Shown here piece after piece: positions 1-10,419 of a stretch of 64,000 bases of DNA. The stretch's first letter is position 1; each line of letters begins with the position of its first letter. A program made the translations under genes and the position numbers. Origin of the DNA: Utricularia gibba (Eukaryota > Streptophyta > Magnoliopsida > Lamiales > Lentibulariaceae); the NCBI GenBank assembly GCA_002189035.1, contig CM007989.1, positions 2,914,001-2,978,000 on the forward strand. The letters are read 5' to 3'. The notes under the pieces were generated by a model, which had not been told where the DNA came from, searched no databases, and saw only the letters and a program-made list of their open reading frames with translations.

Positions 1-236
1 AACAAGTTTCAGACGTAATTCGCGATATAAATGAAGTTCCTGGACAGACATAAATTCTCTAAACTCCTGATCAACTTCCTACATTCCCCTTCCTCAACAT
101 TCTCAATTGAACCTAAAAAAACGCTCAAATAAATATCTAGAGGCACTCTGGGCATCATAAAGATTCAAATTTTGCACAACCAGAACAAACTGAAAAATTA
201 TAATGGGGGTCAAGCAAATACGATAATGAAAGTTAC

Positions 237-358
237 TTGTTGATCCGCGCAATGGCGCCATCGAAGAAGATGACCGAAGTATCGTACAGTCCTTCAACTG
301 CGTACTCTCTCGCCAAATTAACATGATCTTTTAAGCCCGCCAGAGAAGCTCCAGCCAT
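237..358 (-). CDS. KTN1: Katanin p60 catalytic subunit, first exon only (partial)
   Basis: Reading leftwards from the ATG at 356-358, the exon encodes about 41 residues containing LAREYAVEGLYDTSVIFFDG, the N-terminal MIT-like helical region of plant katanin p60, the AAA ATPase that severs microtubules. The frame stops just after a consensus donor (GTAACT, complement of 231-236), so the exon ends at 237. The remaining exons, including the AAA domain, lie outside the window to the left; bases 1-236 are first-intron sequence with no recognisable coding content. The start is the only ATG before the conserved block. The gene is head-to-head with RPC25. Family assignment rests on remembered similarity to Arabidopsis KTN1 and is strong despite the short length. 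Confidence 0.85.
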
Positions 359-997
359 GTTGAGGTATTACATACACACTTCAATACAGAGTAACTCAGA
401 TGTATCTTGCCCAATTAGGTTTTGTTACAAAAACTCTTCAAAACCAAAGAAAAGAAGTGGAGCACGAAATTTTGAAACAGTGGACAATCAGAACCAAGAA
501 AATGCTGTGGACCTGGATGCTGTTGCAGGGTCTAAAAGCCTTGAAGCTGCGGAAAGACGGCGACGTGTAAACGGTCGACTCTCAAATCTCAGGTAAAATT
601 ACACCCCAATTTGAATGCTTTTCCGGCCATTATTTCCTGTAATCGTAAATCTCCCTCGACAATTTACGCCCAGAAGCACAATCCAAACTCCATTTACGCA
701 AAGCTAAAGTTTTACAAATTGATGAAAAGATTTATAAAAGGAGTGATATTTAATCCCTCATTAGAATTTAGTTTAAATGCAGACATTGTATTTAAAAATC
801 ATATGGGACACTTTTTAGGTTAGATAGATCTCCAACTAGACCACGACCGCCGTCTTCCCTTCGCAACGGCGGCAGCGCTTTTGCTCTTTTTTGTCTTAGC
901 CTAGCCTTTCCGCCGCCTTACGAATTTTTCCTCTCTGGGCCGTGTCTATATCTATTTCTACTGTAGTGGCGAGGGGAAAACAATTGATTGGAGTGAA
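359..997. promoter_or_regulatory. Divergent intergenic region between katanin p60 and RPC25
   Basis: This 639-bp stretch lies between two genes transcribed away from each other and must carry both promoters. An open frame runs from about 412 to 592 on the plus strand and ends at a good splice donor (CTCAG|GTAAAA). Its last residues (AERRRRVNGRLSNLR) look like a shortened bHLH basic region. No following bHLH exon is visible, so I do not call a gene. The part from 600 to 830 shows nothing recognisable; 840-960 is more GC- and pyrimidine-rich and is probably the RPC25 5' leader. Confidence 0.5.
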
Positions 998-2352
998 ATG
1001 TATTTTTTGACTGAAATCGAGCACGTTTTGAGGATGCCTCCTAATCTTCTCGATAAACCACTCAACGTCGCCATTAAAGAAGTGCTCGATTCTCTGTTTT
1101 TGGACAAGGCTAGAATCTGTTTATTTGCTCAATGCATCTGCTTCGCTTTTTTCATGTTGCTTATTTTTCCCTGCGTCAAGAAAATTCAGGTAATCGAGAA
1201 ATTGGGATTGTGCATTAGCATTTACGATGTAAGATCCATTGAGGGTGGCACCGTGGTTCCTGGTGAAGGCTGTTTGATGTATACGGTACCCAACTAAGGC
1301 AATTCTTTTGAAGAAACAGTTTTTCTTCACATTTTGTGTTAATGCAGAGATTAATGTGCTTATTCAGACTTCAAAATCTGTTATTTGGATTGATTTTCTG
1401 GCTACAAGAACGTAACTTTTTTGAATCTTGCTTCTCGACAGCATCACTGACTGAATATTTTCCGTCTCCCTCAGGTTAAATTCAGAATGGTGATGTTTAG
1501 ACCATTCGTCGGAGAAGTGTTATCTGGACGACTTAAGGAATCGACAAAAGATGGATTACGCTGTATGATGCATAGCTTCAATGAGTTACTGTTCTTAATT
1601 TTTGCTGTTTGTTTCCTTATCAAGATGATTCTTTTTTTTTTTATGATGTTTTGTGCAAGTTCATTAGCATACAGCTCCATTTTTAACTGATTACAGTAGC
1701 TCCTTTTTCCAGTGTCATTGGGGTTCTTTGATGACATCCATGTTCCTTACGCTTTATTGCCGACTCCAAATCACTATGATCCTGATCCAGAACACAAGTG
1801 AGTCGTCTCTATTATATTGAGTTTCCCGTTTGCATGCTCCCATTGCTTCCCATCTTTAATCTCTTTATTTGTTGTCGTGCTTCTCAGAGGCGGTGTTAAA
1901 TGGACGTGGGAATACGATGAAAATGAAGCATACCCCATAGACTGGACAGATGAGGTCTTCCCTTGAACTCCATCCCTTGTAAAGCTTGTCCCTCTTATGC
2001 CACTCAACAAAACACTGTGTTGATTGCAGATACGTTTTAGAGTTATCAGTGTAAGTTATCCGCCTGTACCTATGGACCAAGGACTAGATCCCGCCAAAGA
2101 GGCCTCAGAAGACCCCAACGCAAAAACAGAGGCTTCAAAAGATACAGATCCAAAGGATTCCACGGAGACAGACCCTGAAGGGAAGGCAAGTTTACACCAA
2201 AAGCAGCCGAAGCCATTTGCTCCTATGGTGGTCATGGTAATTCGAGCGAGATTATCCTTGATCAGAATGCTTAAATCTGCTAATCTTGTTTGTTTTGATT
2301 GCAGGCATCCATTGATTCTGAAGGCTTTGGTCCCATATCTTGGTGGGTGTGA
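998..2352 (+). CDS. NRPC7: DNA-directed RNA polymerase III subunit RPC25/RPC8 (Rpb7-like)
   Basis: Seven exons (998-1108, 1190-1285, 1475-1562, 1713-1797, 1888-1954, 2030-2236, 2305-2352) join in frame to 233 residues. The start MYFLTEIEHVLRMPP, the GLCISIYDVRSIEGG block, FRPFVGEV and the end GFGPISWWV match the Rpb7/RPC25 family, which pairs with RPC17 in the polymerase III stalk that makes tRNA and 5S rRNA. The protein is longer than Arabidopsis NRPC7 as I remember it because exon 6 carries an acidic, Thr/Ser/Lys-rich insert (about residues 155-193). Intron 1 has a GC donor (AAG|GCTAGA). It is 81 nt, stop-free and in phase, so retention would add 27 mainly hydrophobic residues. All other introns are GT-AG. 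Confidence 0.92.
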
Positions 2353-2741
2353 TCAGACTGTAGATATGCTTAGGCGCATGTTAGATAGAATCAGCAGGGA
2401 GGAGAGATGTGGTCATTTTCTAACATCATTACACTGTAATTTAGTTACAGAGTGGTCTTCAGTATTCATTGTTGTGGTTCAAACATAAGTTGTTCGAATG
2501 CTTATTGTAAGGAATAGAAGTATACTTAAAAATGTCGCATGATTTGTTTTTAAATATAATTAATTAATTTTCAGAATTAAGCAGCAAATTGAAAATGGAA
2601 ATTGCGAGCGTCAGATGCCTCGCCGGGTGACTGTCTCGGGTCAGGTCGGGTGGGGTCGGGTCGACTTGCCACGCGTCCCATGGTCCCTCCCGTAGGATGG
2701 CGAATACATATGGGGGAGGGCTGGGTGTACGGAGCTGCATT
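2353..2741. other. Intergenic: 3' end of RPC25 and promoter of the P-loop kinase gene
   Basis: This stretch holds no gene. The first half is AT-rich 3' flank. Around 2620-2680 it becomes GC-rich with a short run of GGTCGGGT/GGTCGGG repeats immediately upstream of the next gene, probably core promoter and 5' leader. Confidence 0.5.
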
Positions 2742-5527
2742 ATGGAGAGCTCTATCTTCACGACAACTTTACGATCGCTCCACTGTTCTCCCACCGGTAA
2801 GGTTCTCGGGCAGCTTCTCGTTACATCGATGATCGTTTACTGGATATGAAAAACGTCTGGCAATTCGTTTTTTTTTTTTTTTTTTTTTTTTTTGTTCTGG
2901 CTATTCGTTTGGGTGTTGAGTTCAAGCACTGTAGAAATGAGTGTTTAGGTGATTTTCAGAGTGTTTTCGTTTGTGGGGCATTAGATATAAATGTGATGAT
3001 ATGATCAATCCCCTAATGAGGGAAGAAAGGTTGTTCTTTTGTACTATGGAGGGCTCCCGTTCGTTTGCATTGCTCAGCAATTTGACCCAAATTTTAATAG
3101 TGGCTAAGTCATTTTTCCTTTGGATGCCGTCTTAGATGCTCATCTTCCTGGGAGAGTACGGTTTCCGAAGTGGAACCAGGTTCATCGGTTTGCATCAAAG
3201 AGAGGTGTAAAGCCTTTAGTAAGTCGGACTAACTGACCAAAAGTTGGTTTTTCTGATTTGAATTAGTAGCTACTGTTTTGTTCATCTGAGTATAAGTTAG
3301 TTCCTTTTTACAGGTTTTGAAATGTCAGTCACAGGAACTCCCGGTTATAGAAGCAGGGTATGATAATTTATGACTAGAGCGAGCTTGATTTGTTAATTTT
3401 ATTGATCACGGAAGAATATGCATTCAATTTCTTTCCAGTTATTGTTGTTACAATTTTTATTTTCGCTCATGGTTATCATTGTAATTATCAGTTGCATGGA
3501 AGAAATATATGATAACTTGGCACAACGCCTTCTTCCAATCGCTGCTGCTGAGTCAAGCCCCAATTTTAAGTAAGTTTTAAAGTTCAAATACCACGGACAC
3601 AGCCTCATGAATCTTTAGATTTACCTGAATAATATAAAGAAACGGTTTTTTCTTTTGAAATGGCTGGGCTATACATATTCACTTACATCCATTGGTGGGT
3701 GGGTGTCAATCACCTTAATAGCCTTACTATCCTTATGTGATAGAATGCATGGTGACAATGTGAGTAATTCTCAGGCATATTGTTGGCCTCTCTGGACCTC
3801 CCGGTGCTGGGAAAAGCACTGTTGCATTTCAAGTAGCTAGTCGTGTTAATAAATTATGGCCTGAGAAATCCCCTTGTCTGGATTCTCAAGTTGAGTCACC
3901 AGAAATTGCAATTGTGCTTCCAATGGATGGGTTTCATCTTTATCGTCGACAGTTGGACGCAATGAGGGTGAGTTTATATTCAATGAAAAGTTGACTCTTA
4001 TAATTGTTTGATCATTCTCTCATCGTTCTTGGATATCCCTTCCTGATGACCAGCAAATCTATGTTTATATTGAGAAAAGACATTTTGCCTAGAACCTTTT
4101 AATTTCATCATCTATGAATGGCGAATTTGAGTATACTTTGGAGTTCAAGCTCACTTTTCCTAATGTTTTTTTCTTCGTTTCAGGATCCCACGGAAGCTCA
4201 TGCTAGAAGGGGATGTGAGGCCTTTTCTTTAATGTTTTTTCTGTAACAGATATCAAAAAATTGACTTCATTTAAGACCTTTTATTCGTTCAGCCCCTTGG
4301 ACATTTGATCCTGAACGGCTGCTAAGATGTCTGACATGCCTCAGAAAGCAGGTGATTATAATTTTGTTGAATCAGTTTCCAAGTGTACTAAATTTTCCAT
4401 CTTGCATGACATAGTTTTGATTCTTTTAGTCGTCTTCAGGGATCAGTCTATGCCCCATCTTTTGACCATGGTGTAGGGGATCCGGTGGAAGATGACATCT
4501 TTGTGAGCCTTCAGTAAGTTACACTTGCCTATACAAGCTGAAGTTTCTCCTTTATAAAAATGGCCGTCTTGTCTTGAATGAAAAGGCCATTGATTGAAAT
4601 ATAAGGCTCTGATGTGCAAGAATTACTGGAGTTGATTCTGTAGGAACAGATTACGTATGATTGTTATTTTGGACAACCGTAATGCCATGTTGACAATGAA
4701 ACGTACATTTGTTCCCAGGATATTCCAGATGTTCTACGAATCTTGCTTACAGTTATGAAATACAATAGATAATATTTATAATTCATACTAAAAATCTTAA
4801 TCCATTTATTGAGATCCTGCATTTTGAACAAAGATGTATTGGCATTTCCACCTTCGCATGTTGGCCCTTTTGCTCCTTTCACATTATAGGGATTGTTTCG
4901 ACCATGTCATCTTCCTAACATTCTTTCTTATGTAATGAAGGCACAAAATTGTCATAGTTGAAGGTAACTACCTCCTTCTGGATGAGGATATTTGGAGGAT
5001 ATTGCTGGCATATTCAATGAAAAATGGTAATCAATCCTTCACCTACCCATCTCTTTTGTGGTTATCAATATTCTCAAGCAAGTGATGACAGCATTTGCAT
5101 ATATCTGCATAGTCAGTAAGATCGAAATTCCAGGTTTATCGATGTGAACATTGAGAAAGCAATGCAACGGGTCCTAAGAAGGCATGTTTCAACAGGTGCA
5201 TAGCTCTTATCCGGTGCTCTTAATTGGAAAGCATGATCCTTGGGTTTGAAAGTAAGAAAATGAACTCATCCTGCCTTTCTTCTTATGCTAAAGGAAAGTC
5301 TCCTGAAGTTGCTCAATGGCGGGTAATATCTGTTTCCAGTTTCTTCCACTTTTGCGGAATACAACTAAGATTTTCTAGAACCCAAGGTTTCTTGTTTCAT
5401 ATGTGGCGCTTTGTATCTACTCATCCTGCAGATAGATTACAATGACCGTCCCAATGCAGAGTTGATAATGAAAACAAAGAGCAGGTCTGATTTGATAATC
5501 AAGTCTATTGATTCCTCTCAAGGTTAG
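2742..5527 (+). CDS. Uridine kinase-like P-loop NTPase, putative plastid protein (apparent frameshift)
   Basis: Twelve exons: 2742-2796, 3136-3218, 3314-3357, 3492-3569, 3775-3967, 4184-4214, 4293-4351, 4440-4513, 4941-5026, 5134-5195, 5294-5322, 5432-5527. They encode about 296 residues. A Ser/Arg-rich leader suggests a plastid transit peptide. The Walker A motif GPPGAGKST (about residue 93), VLPMDGFHLYRRQLDAM, APSFDHGVGDPVEDD and IVIVEGNYLLL are hallmarks of the phosphoribulokinase/uridine kinase family member I recall as Arabidopsis At1g03030; the substrate is not established. Exon 9 loses the frame at about 4995: after ...DEDIW the conserved continuation (DIAGIFNEKW, then FIDVN in exon 10) is one base out, and the unshifted frame meets a stop in exon 10. 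Everything up- and downstream is conserved, so a one-base sequence deletion is likelier than a pseudogene. Confidence 0.85.
2868..2893. repeat. Poly-T tract in the first intron of the P-loop kinase gene
   Basis: An uninterrupted run of 26 T residues sits 71 bp after the first donor site. Such long runs are often miscounted in sequencing and are polymorphic. It is not part of any recognisable retro-element tail; no target-site duplication is evident. Confidence 0.9.
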
Positions 5528-6221
5528 TATCACAGGACCACAGTGAAATGGTTCACTCTGCTATCCTCTCAAAAGATGGCTGAAAGCAACTGCTGGTTTC
5601 CTACATGCTATAAGTGACTGAGTGTTGTTGTTCATCAGCTCAAGGGTTGAGCTAAAAGAGGTCCAGGGTTTAATTTTTTAGACTGCTGCTGAACCATAAT
5701 GCTTTGATTTATCTTGAAGCATACTTTTGACCTGTTGAAGGAGAAATACTCCCTATGATGTCTGTTGTTGAAAAGGGGTTCTGGTTAGTGGCAACGAGAA
5801 ATCTTTTTTCGTTTTTGAAAGAAACGCAGATGAAGATAAAGATTCCAACATTGAGTTTCAGATTTTGCAGCTAAGAGAACATGCATAGTTAGAATCCTTA
5901 GGCCAGATCCAAGTGGAATGTGGTTCTGAGGATTGGATTCTCTGCCTGACTGCAGCCAAGAGATTCAACTATGATTTGGCACATCACAAAATGAATGGAA
6001 ACTGGAAAAGTGCTGCCGAAAAATACCCAAGAGATGTTACCAACAAAACCATGTTAGAAAATGACAATAAAATATGATGATTGAAACGTTTATGTCTGTA
6101 GGTCAACTCATGAACCAATGTGTTTCGCTCGTGCGCCTGTCCCAATAAAACTCCTCACATTAGCAACATTTTTGTGACACTTTCCTTTTCCACCATCCTC
6201 CTCCCCCGTGACCGCGCCGCC
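5528..6221. other. Intergenic between the P-loop kinase and D27-like genes
   Basis: No coding exon is recognisable in this 694-bp stretch. An ATG at 6120 is in frame with the D27-like start at 6222 and would add 34 residues. The downstream ATG has a far better context (GCCGCCATGG), so the segment is read as 5' leader. Confidence 0.5.
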
Positions 6222-7976
6222 ATGGAAGTGACACTGCCGGCCTCCTGCAAGTCCCGCCTCCCCCGCCGTGTTGCGGTGCGGCCGGTGAAGAGAAGATCGT
6301 CGTCGTTGCCGAAAAGCTTGCCCAGTCACAACGACAGCTGGTTTGAAAGCCTCGCCATCAACCATCTCTCCCGCAGTCTACAAGCCACCACAGGTTAATC
6401 TTGTTGGGTGTCGTGTAGATGCTGTATCTGAATCATATTAAACATTCTGTGATGCATGTATATGTATGGTAAGGGTGAGGAGCAAAAGCAGCGGCTTCCA
6501 CGGTCTCATAGAGACGGCTGGGACGGTTGCGCGGCGGTTCACTCCGGCCCGGCAACGGCAACTGGTTGTTCAATCACTGGAATCGATATTTCCTCCAGCA
6601 CTTCTCTTTCTGGCAAGTCACTCTACCCATTGATCACGTCAAGCAAAACATCTTAAACCTTGCTTAACAAACCCTGCAATCTGAACCCCGTGTCAGAACA
6701 GATCAGGACTCTTCTACCCCCTTCAAAATTTTCCAAGGAGATATTCGCAAGCTTTACCGTACTCTTCTTCCGGTGGCTGGTCGGCACGTGTGAGGTGACA
6801 ACCTCTTACTGATTCTGATCACAAAACAATTAGATAGAGAGGCGCAGATACTTTCTTGATCATGCAAAAATATTCCCAGATCACTTGATGACCTTGGAAA
6901 CTAATTATCCTCCTAATCACCCTCTAATTGCGTATTAGAAATAACAACCTTTTCTTTAACGATCAAAGGTGAGACCTTCTGCTGTTGGAGGAGACAAGAA
7001 CCTTGTTCACATCACCAAATGCAGGTACATCCTTTCACTTTGAATATTTTTATTAATATAAATTATATATTTAAATAAAATACATATTATATTATTATAA
7101 TTGAAATTATGTTGGATGGCTAGATTTTATAAAATAAATAAAAATTATATATTATTTTTGAAAAATATTATTAAAAAATGTAACTATATTTTGACATGTA
7201 AATAAAGTTCTTAGATATAAATTAAAAATATTAATTGAAAATATAATATTTCAATTTTTTTCAGGGTTTTGGAGAGTACACAGTGTGTAGGCGTCTGCAT
7301 CAACCTATGCAAAATGCCATGCCAAACCTTCATCAAGGATTCGCTTGGAATGCCAGTGACTATGGCTCCCGGTAAGCAGCCTCCTACACTACATGAACTC
7401 CCAGTTTATTCTGAAATGCGCAAATGCAAACACCCCTTAAGTCTTCTGAAGCCGAGGATTTTCGTTGTCTGAGCTGACATCTCGTCCGCTTCTGATGAAC
7501 GTGCGTTTTCTCTAAGGGTAGATTTCGAAGACATGAGCTGCCAGATCATATTCGGAGAGGAACCGCTGCCGGAGTCCTTGGATCCAGTTTTCTCGAGGCC
7601 ATGCTACAGCCAATGTGCTGCAAATTCTGCTCCTTTTCCTACTGATCCGCACAAGTTTTCGTTTCCTGCACCTCATGTGGTGTATTTGATGATGCAGGTA
7701 GCAGCTCTAATAACAGGCGCCACGAGAATATCGACTGCACAAGCTGAGCTGCCGCAGAGAAAACCAGTTCACAGAAGAAATTCAAACGAAAAGAGGAGCA
7801 GTTTCTATGTTACTCATGTGAAGTGGCGCCATAAAAGTTACCCTATGGATAGTACTGCGTTGTTACAATCAATATCAGACCATTGCGTTCACATGTTGAA
7901 ATACACATTAAAAATCGCGAGCAAACGATGGGTGCAAAAGAAAAAAGCAAAGAACTTTGGCAAGGATTTTTGTTGA
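6222..7976 (+). CDS. Beta-carotene isomerase D27-like, chloroplast (one-base phase break at exon 2)
   Basis: Exons 6222-6393, 6474-6612, 6702-6794, 6969-7024, 7265-7371 and 7522 onward encode a DWARF27-family protein, a class of iron-containing isomerases acting on carotenoids; D27 itself starts strigolactone synthesis. An Arg/Ser-rich N-terminus fits a transit peptide. Conserved blocks are [22 protein letters not shown], the Cys-rich [25 protein letters not shown], and [15 protein letters not shown] followed by PCYSQC. Exon 1 ends in phase 1, but exon 2 (GTG AGG AGC frame) supplies only one leading base, so one base is missing in the GGG at 6473-6475. Intron 2 has a GC donor (CTG|GCAAGT). 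The last exon is open to a stop at 7974-7976, giving an unusually long C-terminus after PCYSQC. The true end may be spliced, so the 3' end is uncertain. Confidence 0.8.
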
Positions 7977-8510
7977 TTGTTTGTGGGGTGATAAGGGAGC
8001 AAATGAATTCACTTATGTTTCATTGTCCCCTCAGTTTCGCCAAGAGAAAGTGGAGTAGCATCACATCCATAAAAAGTTGTCTTGAAGTGCTGCATGAAGA
8101 GGTGATATAAAGGCAAAGCTACCGAGGACCTGCACTCCACAATGGAAGTGTTTTGAACAACTAGGCCCCTATTCATCATCCATTGCAGATATCTAAACGA
8201 ATGATGGAACAAGCATTTCGAGGTTATATCTAAAATGCTTGTATTCACTTAAACTCAAAATGATGAATACATCCTTATTTATGACAGAAAGTAAACACAG
8301 GAGATTTTAATCCCCGCTTATCAGGTTCTGTCTTTAATATCATCTGCTACCGGCCAAAAATAGCGCATACACTACTGTTTTGTTTTGATAGACGGAGTTA
8401 GTTTATGCGACAGACCCATGCCTAACAGTAATTTTAATTTAGCAACAATAGTATGATTTTGAAAAGTAGCCATACTAGTGGTACTCAATGAAAAATAATG
8501 TCAATTGGAA

Positions 8511-8900
8511 AAGTAACCACTGTCATAAAAGTTATTTATAAAATTATCCATTGTGTGTAGTGTGTGTATGCAAATTTATGAAATTATCTGTTTTTTAATA
8601 TCTATGTAAATATTGTATCATAAATATTATAATTGTAAATTTATGAAATTATTTTGATTTTATGAAATCTATATTATTAATATCAACATTATTTAAAAAA
8701 GTATTAGTTATTATAAAAATGAATTGGTTTTAGATGATTTTTACTGAAAATTATTATTACGTATTATAAAAAAATTATAATATTTATATACATATTAAAA
8801 AAATAGATAATTTCGTAAATTCACATATACATAATATTACATACAATACACACACACACAGATTGATTAATTTTGTAAATATGTTTGATGACACCAGTTA
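8511..8900. mobile_element. Foldback/MITE-like element with arms of about 125 bp
   Basis: The left arm (about 8511-8633) reads outward-in as AAGTAACCACTGTCAT, then TTATTTATAAAATTATCCAT, a GT-rich stretch, then TTATGAAATTATCTGTTTTT and AAATATTATAAT. The complement of the right arm (about 8774-8900) gives the same order: TTAACTGGTGTCAT, ATTTACAAAATTAATCAAT, GTGTGTGTGTGT, TTACGAAATTATCTATTTTT, AAATATTATAAT. The arms are separated by about 140 bp of AT-rich loop. There is no coding capacity. This arrangement fits a non-autonomous foldback or MITE insertion. I could not fix exact ends or a target-site duplication, so the superfamily is open. Confidence 0.6.
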
Positions 8901-8926
8901 ATTTGTGAAAAATATGTAAAAACATT

Positions 8927-8990
8927 GGAGGTTGCAGTCTGCCACTTCCAGAGTTGGCACATGGGCAGGTAGGGATCCATGAAGAAGAAA
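8927..8990 (+). repeat. Direct repeat copy A upstream of VTE3
   Basis: This segment shares an identical 23-nt core (AGGTTGCAGTCTGCCACTTC plus CAG, 8929-8951) with copy B at 9112-9134. Beyond the core it shares GTTGGCA, GGTAGG and GAAGAAGAA at matching spacing. The offset between copies is 183 bp. Confidence 0.8.
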
Positions 8991-9109
8991 ATAACTTTTG
9001 GCCGTCAATTTTAATCTAACATGAAGACTCATAATTGTCGATACTGTTTTTTTTGTCCGTTTGTGGCGCCTGAAAACAAGAGTCTTTTATTTAAACTCCA
9101 GAAAACAGT

Positions 9110-9173
9110 AGAGGTTGCAGTCTGCCACTTCCAGTGTTGGCAGCTAGGTAGGTAGGAATATAAGAAGAAGAAG
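9110..9173 (+). repeat. Direct repeat copy B in the VTE3 5' leader
   Basis: This is the second copy of the repeat at 8927-8990. It ends about 24 bp before the VTE3 start codon, so it is probably transcribed as 5' leader. Copy A may be an older, displaced promoter/leader copy. Confidence 0.8.
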
Positions 9174-9196
9174 GAAAGAAATTGTGGCTCTCGTCA

Positions 9197-10328
9197 ATGG
9201 CTTCCGCTACCCTGAACGTAAATGCTCCGAATCCCAAAGAACTGGGGTTTCTGCGCTCGCGTTTCAATTCCTGGAGGGTTCCTAAGCTCAGTTCGTTCAA
9301 CATGTGTGATGCTGGGAACGAAACCCATGTCCCAAAATGCGGCCTTTCCGCGTCACAGCCCAGGTTCATACAGCACAAGAAGGAGGCGTTTTGGTTTTAC
9401 AGGTTTCTTTCAATCGTGTATGATAATCTGGCGAACCCTGGGCATTATACTCAGACCATGAGGGATGATGCTTTAGAACCTGCTGATTTGGATAGTCGAA
9501 ACCTGGTTGTTGTGGATGTGGGCGGGGGCACAGGGTTCACTACTCTTGGGATTGTTAAGCATGTTGATGCTAAGAACGTCACCATTCTCGACCAGTCCCC
9601 GCATCAACTTGCGAAGGCTATGAAGAAGACGCCGTTGAAGGAATGCAAGATGATCTTGGGGGATGCTGAGGACCTCCCTTTTCCAACCGATTTTGCTGAC
9701 AGATACGTCTCCGCTGGCAGGTGTTGTATACGGATCTCCTCTTGCATTGTTATTAGGAGTTAAGAAGCATATATGGTTTCATGTGGGTTGTTTATCTTGC
9801 AGTGTGGAGTACTGGCCAGACCCCCAGCGCGGGATCAGAGAAGCTTACAGGGTTCTGAGATCAGGAGGCAAAGCGTGCCTCATTGGTCCCGTGTATCCAA
9901 CTTTCTGGTTGTCTCGTTTCTTCGCAGACGCCTGGATGCTTTTCCCGAAAGAAGAAGAGTACATTGAATGGTTCACTAAAGCAGGATTTGAGGATGTTAA
10001 GATCAAGCGGATTGGTCCAAAATGGTACCGCGGCGTTCGTCGCCACGGGCTGATCATAGGGTGTTCCGTCACCGGAATCAAACCCGCAGCCGGGGACTCT
10101 CCATTGCAGGTAGATGGTTATCCTTGAGGATTGCTCCCGTGTTATGATAAGCTTATGTGGTGTGGTGTTGCAGCTTGGCCCCAAGGCAGAAGACATCTCT
10201 GAACCTCTCAATCCGTTTGTGTTCCTGGGGCGGTTCATTCTCGGCACCCTGGCTGCTGCGTACTACGTCATGGTTCCGTCTTCATGTGGATCAAGGATAA
10301 GATTTTCCCCAAGGGACAACCAATCTGA
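9197..10328 (+). CDS. VTE3: MPBQ/MSBQ methyltransferase, chloroplast inner envelope (one-base break near the C-terminus)
   Basis: Exons 9197-9720, 9803-10109 and 10174-10328 encode about 328 residues. The enzyme methylates 2-methyl-6-phytyl- and solanesyl-benzoquinol in tocopherol and plastoquinone synthesis. Visible features: a Ser/Asn-rich transit peptide; the SAM-binding motif VVDVGGGTGFTTLG; LGDAEDLPFP; SVEYWPDPQRGI; ACLIGPVYPTFWLSRFF; and a C-terminal membrane anchor, LGRFILGTLAAAYYVMVP. The start at 9197 (MASATL) is preferred to the in-frame ATG at 9182 because the family begins MAS. After ...MVP the raw frame runs on to a stop at 10408-10410. One base further on, FMWIKDKIFPKGQPI and a stop at 10326-10328 match the conserved tail, so a base is missing at about 10278 (CCGTC for CCGGTC). 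Only the final 16 or so residues are affected. Confidence 0.9.
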
Positions 10329-10379
10329 GGAGTGTCGATTCAACTCTTCCTTGCTTCCAGTGGAGGTGCCCATGTTAGA

Positions 10380-10385
10380 AATAAA
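10380..10385 (+). terminator. Putative poly(A) signal of VTE3
   Basis: AATAAA lies 52 bp after the conserved VTE3 stop and 35 bp before the tRNA gene, a usual distance for a plant near-upstream element. Confidence 0.4.
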
Positions 10386-10419
10386 ATATTTTTTGGTATC
10401 TAATTCCTAACGCACGCCT

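Larger units (their letters stand above)
7977..9196. other. AT-rich intergenic region with foldback element
   Basis: This stretch has no gene. The part 8000-8380 may be 3' flank of the D27-like gene. The core, 8511-8900, is a large imperfect inverted repeat described separately. Two copies of a 64-bp direct repeat (8927 and 9110) occupy the promoter and leader of the next gene. Confidence 0.6.

Noticed and set aside
6120-6221. Upstream in-frame ATG adding 34 residues to the D27-like protein
   Set aside because: Its context is poor and the encoded segment is not transit-peptide-like at the expected position; the ATG at 6222 has a near-perfect plant context.
9182-9196. In-frame ATG five codons upstream of the chosen VTE3 start
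   Set aside because: The family begins with MAS as at 9197, and the extra MWLSS is not conserved.
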